From contig DIGJ01000040.1 in the NCBI GenBank assembly GCA_002419585.1, positions 282,741 through 346,740 of the forward strand: 64,000 nucleotides of DNA, in the 5' to 3' direction. Positions 25,444 through 33,391 of the stretch are shown here, piece after piece. Each line of letters starts with the position of its first letter. Positions within the stretch are counted from its first letter, which is position 1. Made by a program: the position numbers and the translations under genes. A model generated the notes under the pieces. It worked only from the letters and a program-made list of their open reading frames with translations. It was not told the origin of the DNA and ran no database searches. This stretch comes from Lachnoclostridium sp. UBA5725. GTDB lineage: Bacteria > Bacillota > Clostridia > Lachnospirales > Lachnospiraceae.

Positions 25444-26709
25444 ATGAATAATATTAAGAGACCTTTAGTTGGAATCTTAGTGATGGCGTTACTAATTTGG
25501 ACAGGCTTTGCACCAGCAACAAGCGTAAAGGCAAGCTCAAAAGTAGGAGCTCCAACAGTAAAAGTAAAGAACACACCGGTAGGCGCTGATTTAAAAGTAA
25601 CTTGGACAGCAGTAAGTGATGCAAACGGTTATGTTGTGTATATGGGCAAAACAAAAACAGAATATTATGAGGTTGGAACAACAACAGATACGTCATATAC
25701 AACTAGTGGCTTGAAAAAAAATGAGACTTATTATTTTAAAGTGTACGCTTACAAAACAGTTGGTAATACAAATTACTATGGCGATAGCTCAAAAACAGTT
25801 AGCGGCAAAACAAGCAAATACCCTTTATATCAAGTAATTGATGAAGGTGGGCAAGAAGTATATTTCTACTGGTTATGGGATGGAAATACAACAGTGAAAG
25901 ATGACCATTATAACAATGTATGGAATGACTGTATATCTATTCTTGAAGAAAGAAGCGCTGATAAAACAGGCGAATATCCTTATGGTTCCAACAAAACGTT
26001 TTTCACAGGTTATTCCATAGGTGGAAAAGAAGTGCTTAGGTCAACACCACATGTTAATAAAGGCGCAGGAACTGAACCAACAACCGCCACAAAAGCAAAA
26101 ATCGGAAAAGCAACATCAGCAAAGGTAAAGAACACAGCAGTAGGCGCAGATTTAAAAGTAACTTGGGAAAAAGTAAGTGGTGCAAACGGTTATGATGTGT
26201 ATATGTCCACAGGTAAACTTTCTGGCTATAAGAAGGTTGGAACAACAACAGATGCATCATATACAACGAATGGTTTGAAAAAAGATAAGTCTTATTATTT
26301 TAAAGTTAAAGCCTATACAGTTGTATCTATCAATAATGACACAACTATTAATAATGACAAAACTGTAAATGTCACTGTTAAGGTTAAAAAATCATATGGT
26401 AATAACTCAAAAGTTGTTAGCGGTAAGACATGCAAATATCTTTTAAACACAGTTATTGATGAAGGTGGAAAGGAAGTATATTTTTATTGGTTATGGGATG
26501 GTAAGACCGCGGCAAAAGATGAATATTTCTGGAATACATTTCATAAATGTGAAGACATTCTTAGAAAAAGATATGGAAATATCAAAAAGAAGACGATAAT
26601 TTGTTCCAGTAAAAAGTCAGGTTCTACAACGTACTCTCTGAATGGAAAAATAATATGCTTATCCTCACCATTTCTTGAACTTGGACCGGGTGGAGATGAC
26701 CAATATTAA
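25444..26709 (+). CDS. Secreted protein with duplicated FN3 plus unknown domain
   Basis: This 421-residue protein has a signal peptide (1-30). Two copies of the same pair of domains follow: an FN3-like domain (about 36-125 and 222-335; GADLKVTWTAVSDANGYVVYM and GADLKVTWEKVSGANGYDVYM) and a domain of about 75 residues beginning VIDEGG[QK]EVYFYWLWDG (about 131-205 and 340-405). The second FN3 copy has an insertion rich in Asn and Thr. FN3 units are common in clostridial cell-surface and glycan-binding proteins. The second domain is not recognised. The nearest strong ribosome site (AGGGAGGAG, 25394-25402) is 42 bp before this ATG, and a stop codon excludes a longer frame, so the start is unsure. 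Confidence 0.75.
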   Translation: MNNIKRPLVGILVMALLIWTGFAPATSVKASSKVGAPTVKVKNTPVGADLKVTWTAVSDANGYVVYMGKTKTEYYEVGTTTDTSYTTSGLKKNETYYFKVYAYKTVGNTNYYGDSSKTVSGKTSKYPLYQVIDEGGQEVYFYWLWDGNTTVKDDHYNNVWNDCISILEERSADKTGEYPYGSNKTFFTGYSIGGKEVLRSTPHVNKGAGTEPTTATKAKIGKATSAKVKNTAVGADLKVTWEKVSGANGYDVYMSTGKLSGYKKVGTTTDASYTTNGLKKDKSYYFKVKAYTVVSINNDTTINNDKTVNVTVKVKKSYGNNSKVVSGKTCKYLLNTVIDEGGKEVYFYWLWDGKTAAKDEYFWNTFHKCEDILRKRYGNIKKKTIICSSKKSGSTTYSLNGKIICLSSPFLELGPGGDDQY

Positions 26710-26742
26710 GATGATGGATTTATAAAAAGTTGCTTTATCAGA

Positions 26743-26774
26743 AAAAGGTTAGTGCATATTTGCATTAACCTTTT
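26743..26774 (+). terminator. Terminator after the FN3 protein gene
   Basis: The stem AAAAGGTTA...TGCA / TGCA...TAACCTTTT (26743-26751 with 26766-26774) is followed by ATTGTTA. It lies 34 bp after the stop and may act on both strands. Confidence 0.75.
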
Positions 26775-26814
26775 ATTGTTATACGCCCACAGAGCGCACA
26801 ACAATAATTGGAGT

Positions 26815-27181
26815 TTACTGTATATCCAACATTATTCCTAATACTTCAACATTTATAATGTCTTCATGAACGCTTACTTTGTATTTTGTTTCATTTTCGA
26901 ATATGACAACGGAAACATATTTATCATCTCCATAAAAGTCAAGTTCAATATCCAGTTTTTGTAGTAAACGTACCAAATGTCGTATAGAATAAATCATACG
27001 TATCATCCGGGTCATATTTCACTGGCTTTTCAATATCAATTCCTAACGACTCCAAGAAATGTGTCAGTTCCGGTAGATACTCAGAAATGCAATCAAACAC
27101 TCGTGGAGCATTAGAATATGAACTTTCTGTCTTTTCAATATCAATGTCAAATATATAATCATCCACTATTATTTTTTTCAT
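26815..27181 (-). pseudogene. Small acidic protein gene with one-base frameshift
   Basis: The first frame (from ATG 27181) reads MKKIIVDDYIFDIDIEK...TYDLFYTTFGTFTTK and then stops soon after. The second frame continues as LDIELDFYGDDKYVSVVIFE...LGIMLDIQ to 26815. Removing one base from the run of five T at 26956-26960 (five A on the coding strand) joins them into one protein of about 121 residues. The family is not recognised. It is a small acidic cytoplasmic protein, like its neighbours on the same strand. The shift could be a real mutation, phase variation at the A-run, or a sequencing error. Confidence 0.65.
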
Positions 27182-27244
27182 ATCACACGCTCCAACAAAC
27201 TACGATTTACTGCTACAAAAACAGATTCATTTTTATACTAACAT

Positions 27245-27904
27245 TCATTTTATGAATATTGAATTTATTTTTTCTCGGTCATAATCCAATATCCATCTAT
27301 TAAACTTTTCATATATCGGACGGATAATTTTTTTATCTGCGGCTACTAAATCGGCGCCTCTATCATCATAAAGATGGAACAAAATACAATTGTGCGTATC
27401 GGCAAAATAGACATTTGAAACAAATCCATTATAGCCGCCAATGTCAGCTTTGATTACTTCCTGTAATAGCTGGTCTGGCGTAAACCATATTCTCTCTAAG
27501 TCCCAGTACAGTTGAAGTTGAGATAAAGTATCATCATCTTCGTCCCACTTAAAACGCCTTACTACTTGTTCATGAGGCTGCGGCATATTACCTGCCTCGC
27601 AAATACTTTGTGTTACCTTATGCACACTGCTTTCAACAGGATAACCATCAATTCTTAAAATGTTAGGTTTGTGTGGCAGGTTGGTATAAATGGCTTTCGC
27701 TCTATCAAAAGCCGCAGAAATATATGCTGGATTTGCAATAAAATTTTCTGAACTCTTACCATTTAGATAAACACTCTCAGTTCCACCAATTTCAAATCGG
27801 ATCCCTACAGGAGAATTATAAAAAATGGGGTGTTTGAGTTCATTCATTCCTATTTCGATAACCATTTTAGAAAAACCATCAGATAAAATTCCCATCCAAA
27901 TCAC
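27245..27904 (-). CDS. DUF3885 family protein
   Basis: This 219-residue soluble protein shows the pattern I associate with DUF3885: HPIFYNSPVGIRFEIG near the start, a middle segment with RRFKWD, and a C-terminal FHLYDDRGADLVAADKK then FNRWILDYDREKI. The function is unknown. The start is GTG at 27904 or, more likely, ATG at 27895, nine bases after AAGGTGG. It follows a small acidic gene by 5 bp. Arrays of small orphan cytoplasmic genes like this sometimes encode immunity proteins, but nothing here proves that. Confidence 0.7.
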   Translation of the reverse strand: MIWMGILSDGFSKMVIEIGMNELKHPIFYNSPVGIRFEIGGTESVYLNGKSSENFIANPAYISAAFDRAKAIYTNLPHKPNILRIDGYPVESSVHKVTQSICEAGNMPQPHEQVVRRFKWDEDDDTLSQLQLYWDLERIWFTPDQLLQEVIKADIGGYNGFVSNVYFADTHNCILFHLYDDRGADLVAADKKIIRPIYEKFNRWILDYDREKINSIFIK

Positions 27905-27909
27905 CCACC

Positions 27910-28215
27910 TTAGATATCGTCTTCATTATTGATAGGCCAAGTATAAAAAATCGCACCAATTCCACTACTAATGGCCTGTTCAATACATTCAAGAGAGTCT
28001 GGTTCATCAATATACCTTTCTCGGTTTGTAACATACATTTCTTCAACATTTAATAGTTCCCATTCTTGAGAATTTATATATTTAATTACATCATCTTTTG
28101 CAGTAGTTTCATCATTTGCCTTTACCCAGCAATTTATATATGCCCCGGATACCTCTTTGCTTTCTTCATTATTACTATAAGGCTTACCCTCAAGTAATAA
28201 GTAATAAATATCCAT
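27910..28215 (-). CDS. Small acidic protein of unknown function
   Basis: This 101-residue acidic protein begins MDIYYLLLEGKPYSNNEE and has IKYINSQEWELLNVEEMYV in the middle. No family was recognised. GGAGG lies seven bases before the ATG at 28215; an in-frame GTG at 28227 overlaps that site and is rejected. It heads a small operon with the DUF3885 gene and the frameshifted gene. Confidence 0.65.
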   Translation of the reverse strand: MDIYYLLLEGKPYSNNEESKEVSGAYINCWVKANDETTAKDDVIKYINSQEWELLNVEEMYVTNRERYIDEPDSLECIEQAISSGIGAIFYTWPINNEDDI

Positions 28216-28258
28216 AATGTCCTCCACTTAGGCTCAAAATTTTGATTTATTATTTGAC

Positions 28259-28333
28259 AGGCTAATCATCACTACCCTATATTTTAGAAATGTTAATTAG
28301 CCTATTTTTTGAGGCAATTTCAAAATTGCCTCA
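28259..28333. other. Two hairpins between rlmD and the small acidic gene
   Basis: AGGCTAAT (28259-28266) pairs with ATTAGCCT (28296-28303), followed on the plus strand by ATTTTTT. TGAGGCAATTT (28310-28320) pairs with AAATTGCCTCA (28323-28333). They lie 40-110 bp after the rlmD stop and may end its mRNA, though no T-run follows on the minus strand. Confidence 0.5.
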
Positions 28334-28372
28334 AATTGGCGAATGCCCTTGTTTTCTACACTTTCAAGCCTT

Positions 28373-29758
28373 TTACTTTTCCACCCTTGACATCAATACT
28401 ACTGTCTCCACGTGCACCGTCTGCGGGAACATATCCACCGCACAAACCTTTTCCACTTTATATCCCCTCTCCTGTAACATCACCAAATCTCTCGCAAGAC
28501 TTGTCGGCTTACAAGAAATATACACCATTCGATCCACTCCATAGTCAATAATCTTCTCAAGCGCTTTCGGATGAATACCATCTCTGGGAGGGTCGAGAAC
28601 AATAAGGTCGGGTCGATCTTTAATCTCATCGATTACCTTAAGTACATCTCCTGCAATGAATTCACAATTATCGAGACCATTTAATTTTGCATTCTCTTTT
28701 GCAGCTTCTACCGCTTCTTCCACAATTTCCACACCGATTACTTTTTTGGCCACTGGTGCAAGGATTTGAGCGATAGTCCCAGTCCCACTGTATAAATCAA
28801 AAATGAGTTTGTCCTTTGTTTCACCGATAAATTCTCGTGCTGTACTATAAAGGACTTCTGCCCCAAGCGAATTTGTCTGAAAGAAGGAAAAGGTCGATAT
28901 CTTAAATTTTAGGCCCAATAACTCTTCGAAGAAAGATTCTTTTCCATAGAGCATTTCTGTTTTGTCGCTCTTTACTACATCGGCTAGACTGTCATTCATG
29001 ATGTGTACAATGCCAACCAAGTTGCCTGAAAGTGGAAGTGCCAGCAACAAATCTTTGAGTTCAGTCAAATTGACTGGCTTTTTCCCCTCAGCCACCACTG
29101 GTTCCTGACTCGTCGTAATCAGACTAACTGTCATTTCTCCAGTCTTGGTTGCACGACGTACTAATAAGTGTCGTAAATATCCTTCATGCGTCAATTTATG
29201 ACAAAAGGATACCTCACGTTCTTTAAAGTAATCGAGCACACAGCTTAAAATTAAAGAATAATCATGATCCACTATTTTACAGCCATCTGCATTTACGATA
29301 TCATACATGCTTCCTTTTTTATGAAGTCCAAGCGCTAATGGTCCATCTTTATATTCATCTCCAAAGGAAAATTCCATCTTATTTCGGTACTCCCATTCTA
29401 CTGGGCTGCCTTTAATTCCTACAAATTCATAATCATCGCAGACTTCATCGATGATTTCTTTCACCATCTGACCTTTTAGATTCAGTTGTTCTTCATAGGA
29501 AAATTTCTGGAACGTACAGCCTCCACATGGACCAAAGTGCTCACAAAAAGGTTTTCTTGTCTCAAGCGGTGAATCACTTATGACTTCAAGAAGACGTGCT
29601 TCACACTTTCCCTTTCTCTTTTTGTTGATTGCAAAACGTACCGTTTGTCCGAGCAAGGCATTCTTTACAATTACTTTGTCTTCTTCTATTTTTACAATTC
29701 CTTTATTCGGAAACTTAAATTCGCTTACCTGTCCTTCTAACATATCGCCTTTTTTCAT
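28373..29758 (-). CDS. rlmD: 23S rRNA (uracil-5-)-methyltransferase, RlmD/RlmCD type
   Basis: This 461-residue enzyme transfers a methyl group from S-adenosylmethionine to C5 of a uridine in 23S rRNA. It has a TRAM RNA-binding domain (about 1-55) and iron-sulfur cysteines in CEHFGPCGGCTFQ (about 75-87). The SAM domain shows DLYSGTGTIAQIL (about 330), the motif LDPPRDG and the catalytic Cys in VYISCKPTSLARD (about 415). I chose the ATG at 29758, six bases after GGGAG; an open frame continues to 29872 but without a ribosome site. That GGGAG belongs to a repeated hairpin element also found before sdaAB. TrmA/RumA paralogues cannot be told apart with certainty. Confidence 0.9.
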   Translation of the reverse strand: MKKGDMLEGQVSEFKFPNKGIVKIEEDKVIVKNALLGQTVRFAINKKRKGKCEARLLEVISDSPLETRKPFCEHFGPCGGCTFQKFSYEEQLNLKGQMVKEIIDEVCDDYEFVGIKGSPVEWEYRNKMEFSFGDEYKDGPLALGLHKKGSMYDIVNADGCKIVDHDYSLILSCVLDYFKEREVSFCHKLTHEGYLRHLLVRRATKTGEMTVSLITTSQEPVVAEGKKPVNLTELKDLLLALPLSGNLVGIVHIMNDSLADVVKSDKTEMLYGKESFFEELLGLKFKISTFSFFQTNSLGAEVLYSTAREFIGETKDKLIFDLYSGTGTIAQILAPVAKKVIGVEIVEEAVEAAKENAKLNGLDNCEFIAGDVLKVIDEIKDRPDLIVLDPPRDGIHPKALEKIIDYGVDRMVYISCKPTSLARDLVMLQERGYKVEKVCAVDMFPQTVHVETVVLMSRVEK

Positions 29759-29761
29759 TAA

Positions 29762-29787
29762 TTGCTCCCGTCTGCCGCCTGAGCGGC
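29762..29787 (-). repeat. Hairpin + AGACGGGAGCAA element, copy 1
   Basis: On the minus strand: stem GCCGC-TCAG-GCGGC, then AGACGGGAGCAA, then TTA and the rlmD start codon. GGGAG is the ribosome site. The same 12-nt tail after a different hairpin occurs twice before sdaAB. Confidence 0.65.
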
Positions 29788-29949
29788 TCTTCTTAACGTA
29801 TTTTAACACCTCGTAAATTATATCGGAAAAAGCCATATTTCGCAACCTAATAAAAATGTCATTCAATTTCATATTGTTATTTTAAATCAAGACGCCTATA
29901 ATATAGGAAGTTGTTTTTTGATCTATTTGATAAAGAAAAGAGGTTTTTT

Positions 29950-30666
29950 ATGAAATACGTTTTAGACACACATACTCATACAATTGCAAGTGGTCATGCC
30001 TACAGCACAACATTAGAGATGATCAACTTTGCAAAAGACAAGGGACTTTCTCTTCTTGCGATTACAGAGCATGCCCCAAACATGCCAGGTACTTGCCACC
30101 GCTTTTACTTTGATAATTTTCGTGTTTTCAAGGAACATGATTTAGGCATTCAGGTTCTCTTTGGAGTTGAATTGAATATTCTGGATTTTAAAGGTAGCGT
30201 TGATATGGATACGGAACATTTACAGCAACTCGACCTTAAGATTGCAAGTATTCATAACCCTTGTATGAAGGTTGGTAGTGCAAAAGATAATACCGACGCT
30301 TACATTGGTGCCATGAAAAATCCATGGATTGATATTATCGGTCATCCAGATGATGCCAGAATACCCGTTGACTATGAACGTTTTGTAGAAGCTGCTAAAA
30401 AATACAATATAGCCATCGAATTAAATAATAGTTCACTGAATCCAAATGGTTTTCGTGAAAATGCGCGAGGCAATGATTTAAAATATCTAACATTATGTAA
30501 AGAATATGAAGTTCCGATTACTCTTGGCAGCGATGCGCATGTGTGTTTCGATGTCGCAAATTTTGAGCTTGCAAAACAAGTTCTTGCAGAAGTTGATTTT
30601 CCAGATTCCCTTATATTAAATACATCCGTTGATAAATTAATGAATCATTTAAATAGAAACAAATAG
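29950..30666 (+). CDS. PHP-domain phosphatase (YcdX-like)
   Basis: This 238-residue protein has the PHP metal sites: DTHTHT (residues 6-11), the Glu/His pair ITEHAP near 40, VELNI near 84, SIHNP near 111, IGHPDD near 135 and GSDAH near 195. These match the trinuclear-zinc phosphatases of the YcdX group. It may act on a sugar or amino-acid phosphate; the substrate is unknown. AAGAGG precedes the ATG at 29950. The frame is open further upstream but has no ribosome site there. Confidence 0.85.
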   Translation: MKYVLDTHTHTIASGHAYSTTLEMINFAKDKGLSLLAITEHAPNMPGTCHRFYFDNFRVFKEHDLGIQVLFGVELNILDFKGSVDMDTEHLQQLDLKIASIHNPCMKVGSAKDNTDAYIGAMKNPWIDIIGHPDDARIPVDYERFVEAAKKYNIAIELNNSSLNPNGFRENARGNDLKYLTLCKEYEVPITLGSDAHVCFDVANFELAKQVLAEVDFPDSLILNTSVDKLMNHLNRNK

Positions 30667-30713
30667 TAAAAATAAAAATAGTTTAAAATTAGTAGTTTAT
30701 ATTTAAATAGCTT

Positions 30714-30779
30714 AAAAAGCAGATAAAACGAAGTCCACTAATTAGGGTACAACTGGAGACTTCTTTTTATCTGCTTTTT
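30714..30779. terminator. Bidirectional terminator
   Basis: AAAAAGCAGATAAAA (30714-30728) pairs with TTTTATCTGCTTTTT (30765-30779), and an inner GAAGTC / GACTTC extends the stem. It separates the convergent PHP and GGDEF genes and has T-runs on both strands. Confidence 0.85.
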
Positions 30780-30786
30780 TTATCAA

Positions 30787-31857
30787 CTACTCAATCACAA
30801 CACAATTTTTTCCTGCTTCTTTTCCTTTATATAAATAATCATCCACCTGCTTGACGATTTCATTCAGCGACTGCTCTTTTCTCGCCTTTGTGACTCCAAA
30901 CGTCATGGTCAGAGGGATTTCCATCCCCTCATATATGAATTTTTCCTGCATAACTTTTGATCGTAATCGCTCCGCAGTTATCTGTGCTTGTTCCAAAGAA
31001 CATTCTGGCAAAAAGATTAAAATTTCTTCTCCACCCCAACGACCGACAATATCTTTTTTACAGACATAAGATTTTAAAATATGTGATATATGCATTAATG
31101 CCTGATCACCGCATAGATGTCCATAAGTATCATTAATATGTTTAAAATCATCAATATCACACATGATGACGGAAAACTTCGTCTTTTTCATTAAGGCTTT
31201 TTCAAAATACTCTTCTGTGCTACGTCTGTTATGTAGCCCTGTTAAAGCATCATACCTTGACATTTTAACAAATTTATTCTTTTGCGCAATTAATTGAAAC
31301 TCGAAGAATTGTATCTGCTTTAAATAATATCCCATTACACAGCTAAATACACACGTGATCAACAATATTACAAAAATTTGAAAGGCAAGCCTCATCTCGT
31401 CACTAATTTCATACATTGCATCTCGGCGAAAAGACCAGCATACGGCAAAAATCATGCCAAATGTTGATAGTAATTGATAGACAAATGTATTTTCTATATT
31501 TTCTTTCTCTGATTCTAATAAAATCCCTTTTGTTGTAAAGAAAAGGTAACATGGCAACACGGTTCCAAACATAACAAAGCCACTATTACTTCCTACTGCA
31601 ATGGTAGCTACTATAAGATGAATTAGAATTTCAAAATAGGTTAAACGAAATACGAGCAGAAACTTATTTTTTTTGATAAAATAAAAGTTACTGATGTAAA
31701 GAAGTATGCTTCCAATATTAGCAATGATCATGAAATAGACGTTCGAGTATAAGAACAGAAAAAATAGTATGATATGAATAATAAGAAGCAATGTATTGGT
31801 TATGTATTGATTGTTTCGAAAACTAGGAGTTAACGCATCTTCGTCATGTATATCCAT
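30787..31857 (-). CDS. Membrane-bound diguanylate cyclase (GGDEF)
   Basis: This 356-residue protein has six predicted membrane helices (about 15-185) of the kind seen in 5TM/7TM-sensor cyclases, then a GGDEF domain (about 195-356). The domain starts RYDALTGLHNRRS and has the active-site loop GRWGGEEILIF (GGEEI, a fully competent form). It should make cyclic di-GMP from two GTP. The allosteric RxxD inhibitory site is not evident. GGAGGG precedes the ATG. It is transcribed alone from a promoter with consensus -35 and -10. Confidence 0.9.
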   Translation of the reverse strand: MDIHDEDALTPSFRNNQYITNTLLLIIHIILFFLFLYSNVYFMIIANIGSILLYISNFYFIKKNKFLLVFRLTYFEILIHLIVATIAVGSNSGFVMFGTVLPCYLFFTTKGILLESEKENIENTFVYQLLSTFGMIFAVCWSFRRDAMYEISDEMRLAFQIFVILLITCVFSCVMGYYLKQIQFFEFQLIAQKNKFVKMSRYDALTGLHNRRSTEEYFEKALMKKTKFSVIMCDIDDFKHINDTYGHLCGDQALMHISHILKSYVCKKDIVGRWGGEEILIFLPECSLEQAQITAERLRSKVMQEKFIYEGMEIPLTMTFGVTKARKEQSLNEIVKQVDDYLYKGKEAGKNCVVIE

Positions 31858-31919
31858 AAGCCCTCCATATGTTCATGCGCAATATTTATCGGGTTTCATT
31901 TTTTTAGAATTTCTTTTTG

Positions 31920-31948
31920 ATTATAACGGTACCGATATAGGTTGTCAA
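31920..31948 (-). promoter_or_regulatory. Consensus promoter of the diguanylate cyclase gene
   Basis: On the minus strand TTGACA (31948-31943), 17 bp, TATAAT (31925-31920) match the housekeeping consensus exactly. The spacer holds the palindrome CGGTACCG (31927-31934). The rest of the gap to 32188 has a hairpin AAGAACAAA / TTTGTTCTT (32053-32061, 32080-32088) in the leader of the next gene and nothing else seen. Confidence 0.85.
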
Positions 31949-32188
31949 TTTGTTCCTACATTACTCGCTTAAAATCCCTAAATTACGCACTTTCCCAAAA
32001 TAAAATTTGCCCTTTACTTTACAACTTTATTGTGATAAAATGATTTCATGGAAAGAACAAATTCGACAAAAACGGTCATTTTGTTCTTCGTACGCGGACA
32101 AATGTCAATGCCAGAGATTACATAGTAGATTTTCCCTAGCACGTACGTAAGAAAGAATAAGCAAAAATCATGAGGGAGTGATAAATAA

Positions 32189-32497
32189 ATGAACAATAAG
32201 ATTAAAACACCTGCCGTCGATCATCTATTTGAAGCGATTTTAAGTTTGGAATCTTCCGAAGAATGTTATACATTCTTTGAAGATATCTGTACTATCAATG
32301 AATTATTATCGTTATCACAGCGTTTTGAAGTTGCAAAGATGCTACGTGAGCAAAAAACATATTTGGAAATTGCAGAAAAAACAGGTGCTTCTACTGCTAC
32401 CATTAGCCGTGTAAACCGTTCTTTGAATTATGGTAATGATGGTTATGATATGGTATTTTCAAGAATTAATCCAGACTACAAAAAAACAGAAAAATAA
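32189..32497 (+). CDS. YerC/YecD-type TrpR-like DNA-binding protein
   Basis: This 102-residue protein is a TrpR-superfamily helix-turn-helix of the YerC/YecD group. It has a helical bundle with CTINELLSLSQRFEVAKMLREQKTYLEIAEKTGASTATISRVNRSL; the last 20 residues of that run are the recognition helices. In related bacteria these small proteins are of uncertain function, often near pcrA as here. GAGGGAG precedes the ATG. Confidence 0.85.
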   Translation: MNNKIKTPAVDHLFEAILSLESSEECYTFFEDICTINELLSLSQRFEVAKMLREQKTYLEIAEKTGASTATISRVNRSLNYGNDGYDMVFSRINPDYKKTEK

Positions 32498-32524
32498 TAC
32501 GTTAGAATTAATATACGAAGTTTT

Positions 32525-32557
32525 AAGAGTAAAGTCGATATCCAGAACTTTACTCTT
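32525..32557 (+). terminator. Terminator after the TrpR-like gene
   Basis: AAGAGTAAAG (32525-32534) pairs with CTTTACTCTT (32548-32557), followed by TTTTATA. Confidence 0.85.
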
Positions 32558-32613
32558 TTTTATACTTGTCATATAGTATTAATTACTATATAATGTAACA
32601 TGAGGTGATTATA

Positions 32614-33288
32614 ATGGGTATGGACAATCATGAATATATCATGCAGATTATTCGAAGCTTACAAAATATTGATTATATTAATCCAAGTGAAATACCAAAC
32701 ATCGACTTGTATATGGATCAGGTGACGACATTTATGGATGAACACCTAAACGCCTCCAAGCGTTATCCAGAGGACAAGCTACTGACAAAGACGATGATTA
32801 ATAATTATACAAAAAATGCATTACTACCTTCCCCGAATAAAAAGAAATATTCGAAGGAACATATGCTTTTACTGATTTTCATTTACTATTTCAAAAATAT
32901 ATTATCCATCAATGACATCCAAAATCTATTTCATCCGTTAACCGAACGTTTCTACAATTCAAAAGACAGCATCACCCTAGAGCAAATCTATACGCAAGTG
33001 TTCGAAATGGAAAAGGATCAGATTGATAATCTAGTAAAAGATGTCGTTCGTAAATACACGAAAGCAAAAGATACCTTTCCGGATGCAGAAAGTGATGAAG
33101 ACCGTGAGTTTCTTCAAACATTTTCGTTTATCTGCATGTTGAGCTTTGATGTGTATACGAAAAAGATGATAATCGAACGTTTGATTGATAAATCCCTATC
33201 CGGTATTACGAAACCATCGGAGAAAGAAAAATCAAATGAAATGACAAAAGAAAAACAAAAAGAGAAGACAAAAAACAAAGAAAAATAA
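32614..33288 (+). CDS. DUF1836 family protein
   Basis: This protein of about 224 residues has the DUF1836 region in its first 170 residues, with LLTKTMINNYTKNALLPSP near 60 and KKYSKEHMLLLIFIYYFK. That is a MerR-like helix-turn-helix arrangement common in Firmicutes. The tail after residue 195 is very rich in Lys and Glu. GAGGTGA lies six bases before the ATG at 32614. It is probably a regulator; its target is unknown. It precedes pcrA by about 100 bp. Confidence 0.75.
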   Translation: MGMDNHEYIMQIIRSLQNIDYINPSEIPNIDLYMDQVTTFMDEHLNASKRYPEDKLLTKTMINNYTKNALLPSPNKKKYSKEHMLLLIFIYYFKNILSINDIQNLFHPLTERFYNSKDSITLEQIYTQVFEMEKDQIDNLVKDVVRKYTKAKDTFPDAESDEDREFLQTFSFICMLSFDVYTKKMIIERLIDKSLSGITKPSEKEKSNEMTKEKQKEKTKNKEK

Positions 33289-33391
33289 CAAAGAAAAATA
33301 GCAAGAATGAGTAAGATGTTGTATAATAACCGTAATGTTATTTCACAACATCTTTTTTGTGCGATAAGTACATATAGTAAGGAGTACACAT

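Noticed and set aside
29759..29872. Longer RlmD N-terminus starting at 29872
   Set aside because: The added residues do not match the TRAM start, and the ribosome site lies before ATG 29758.
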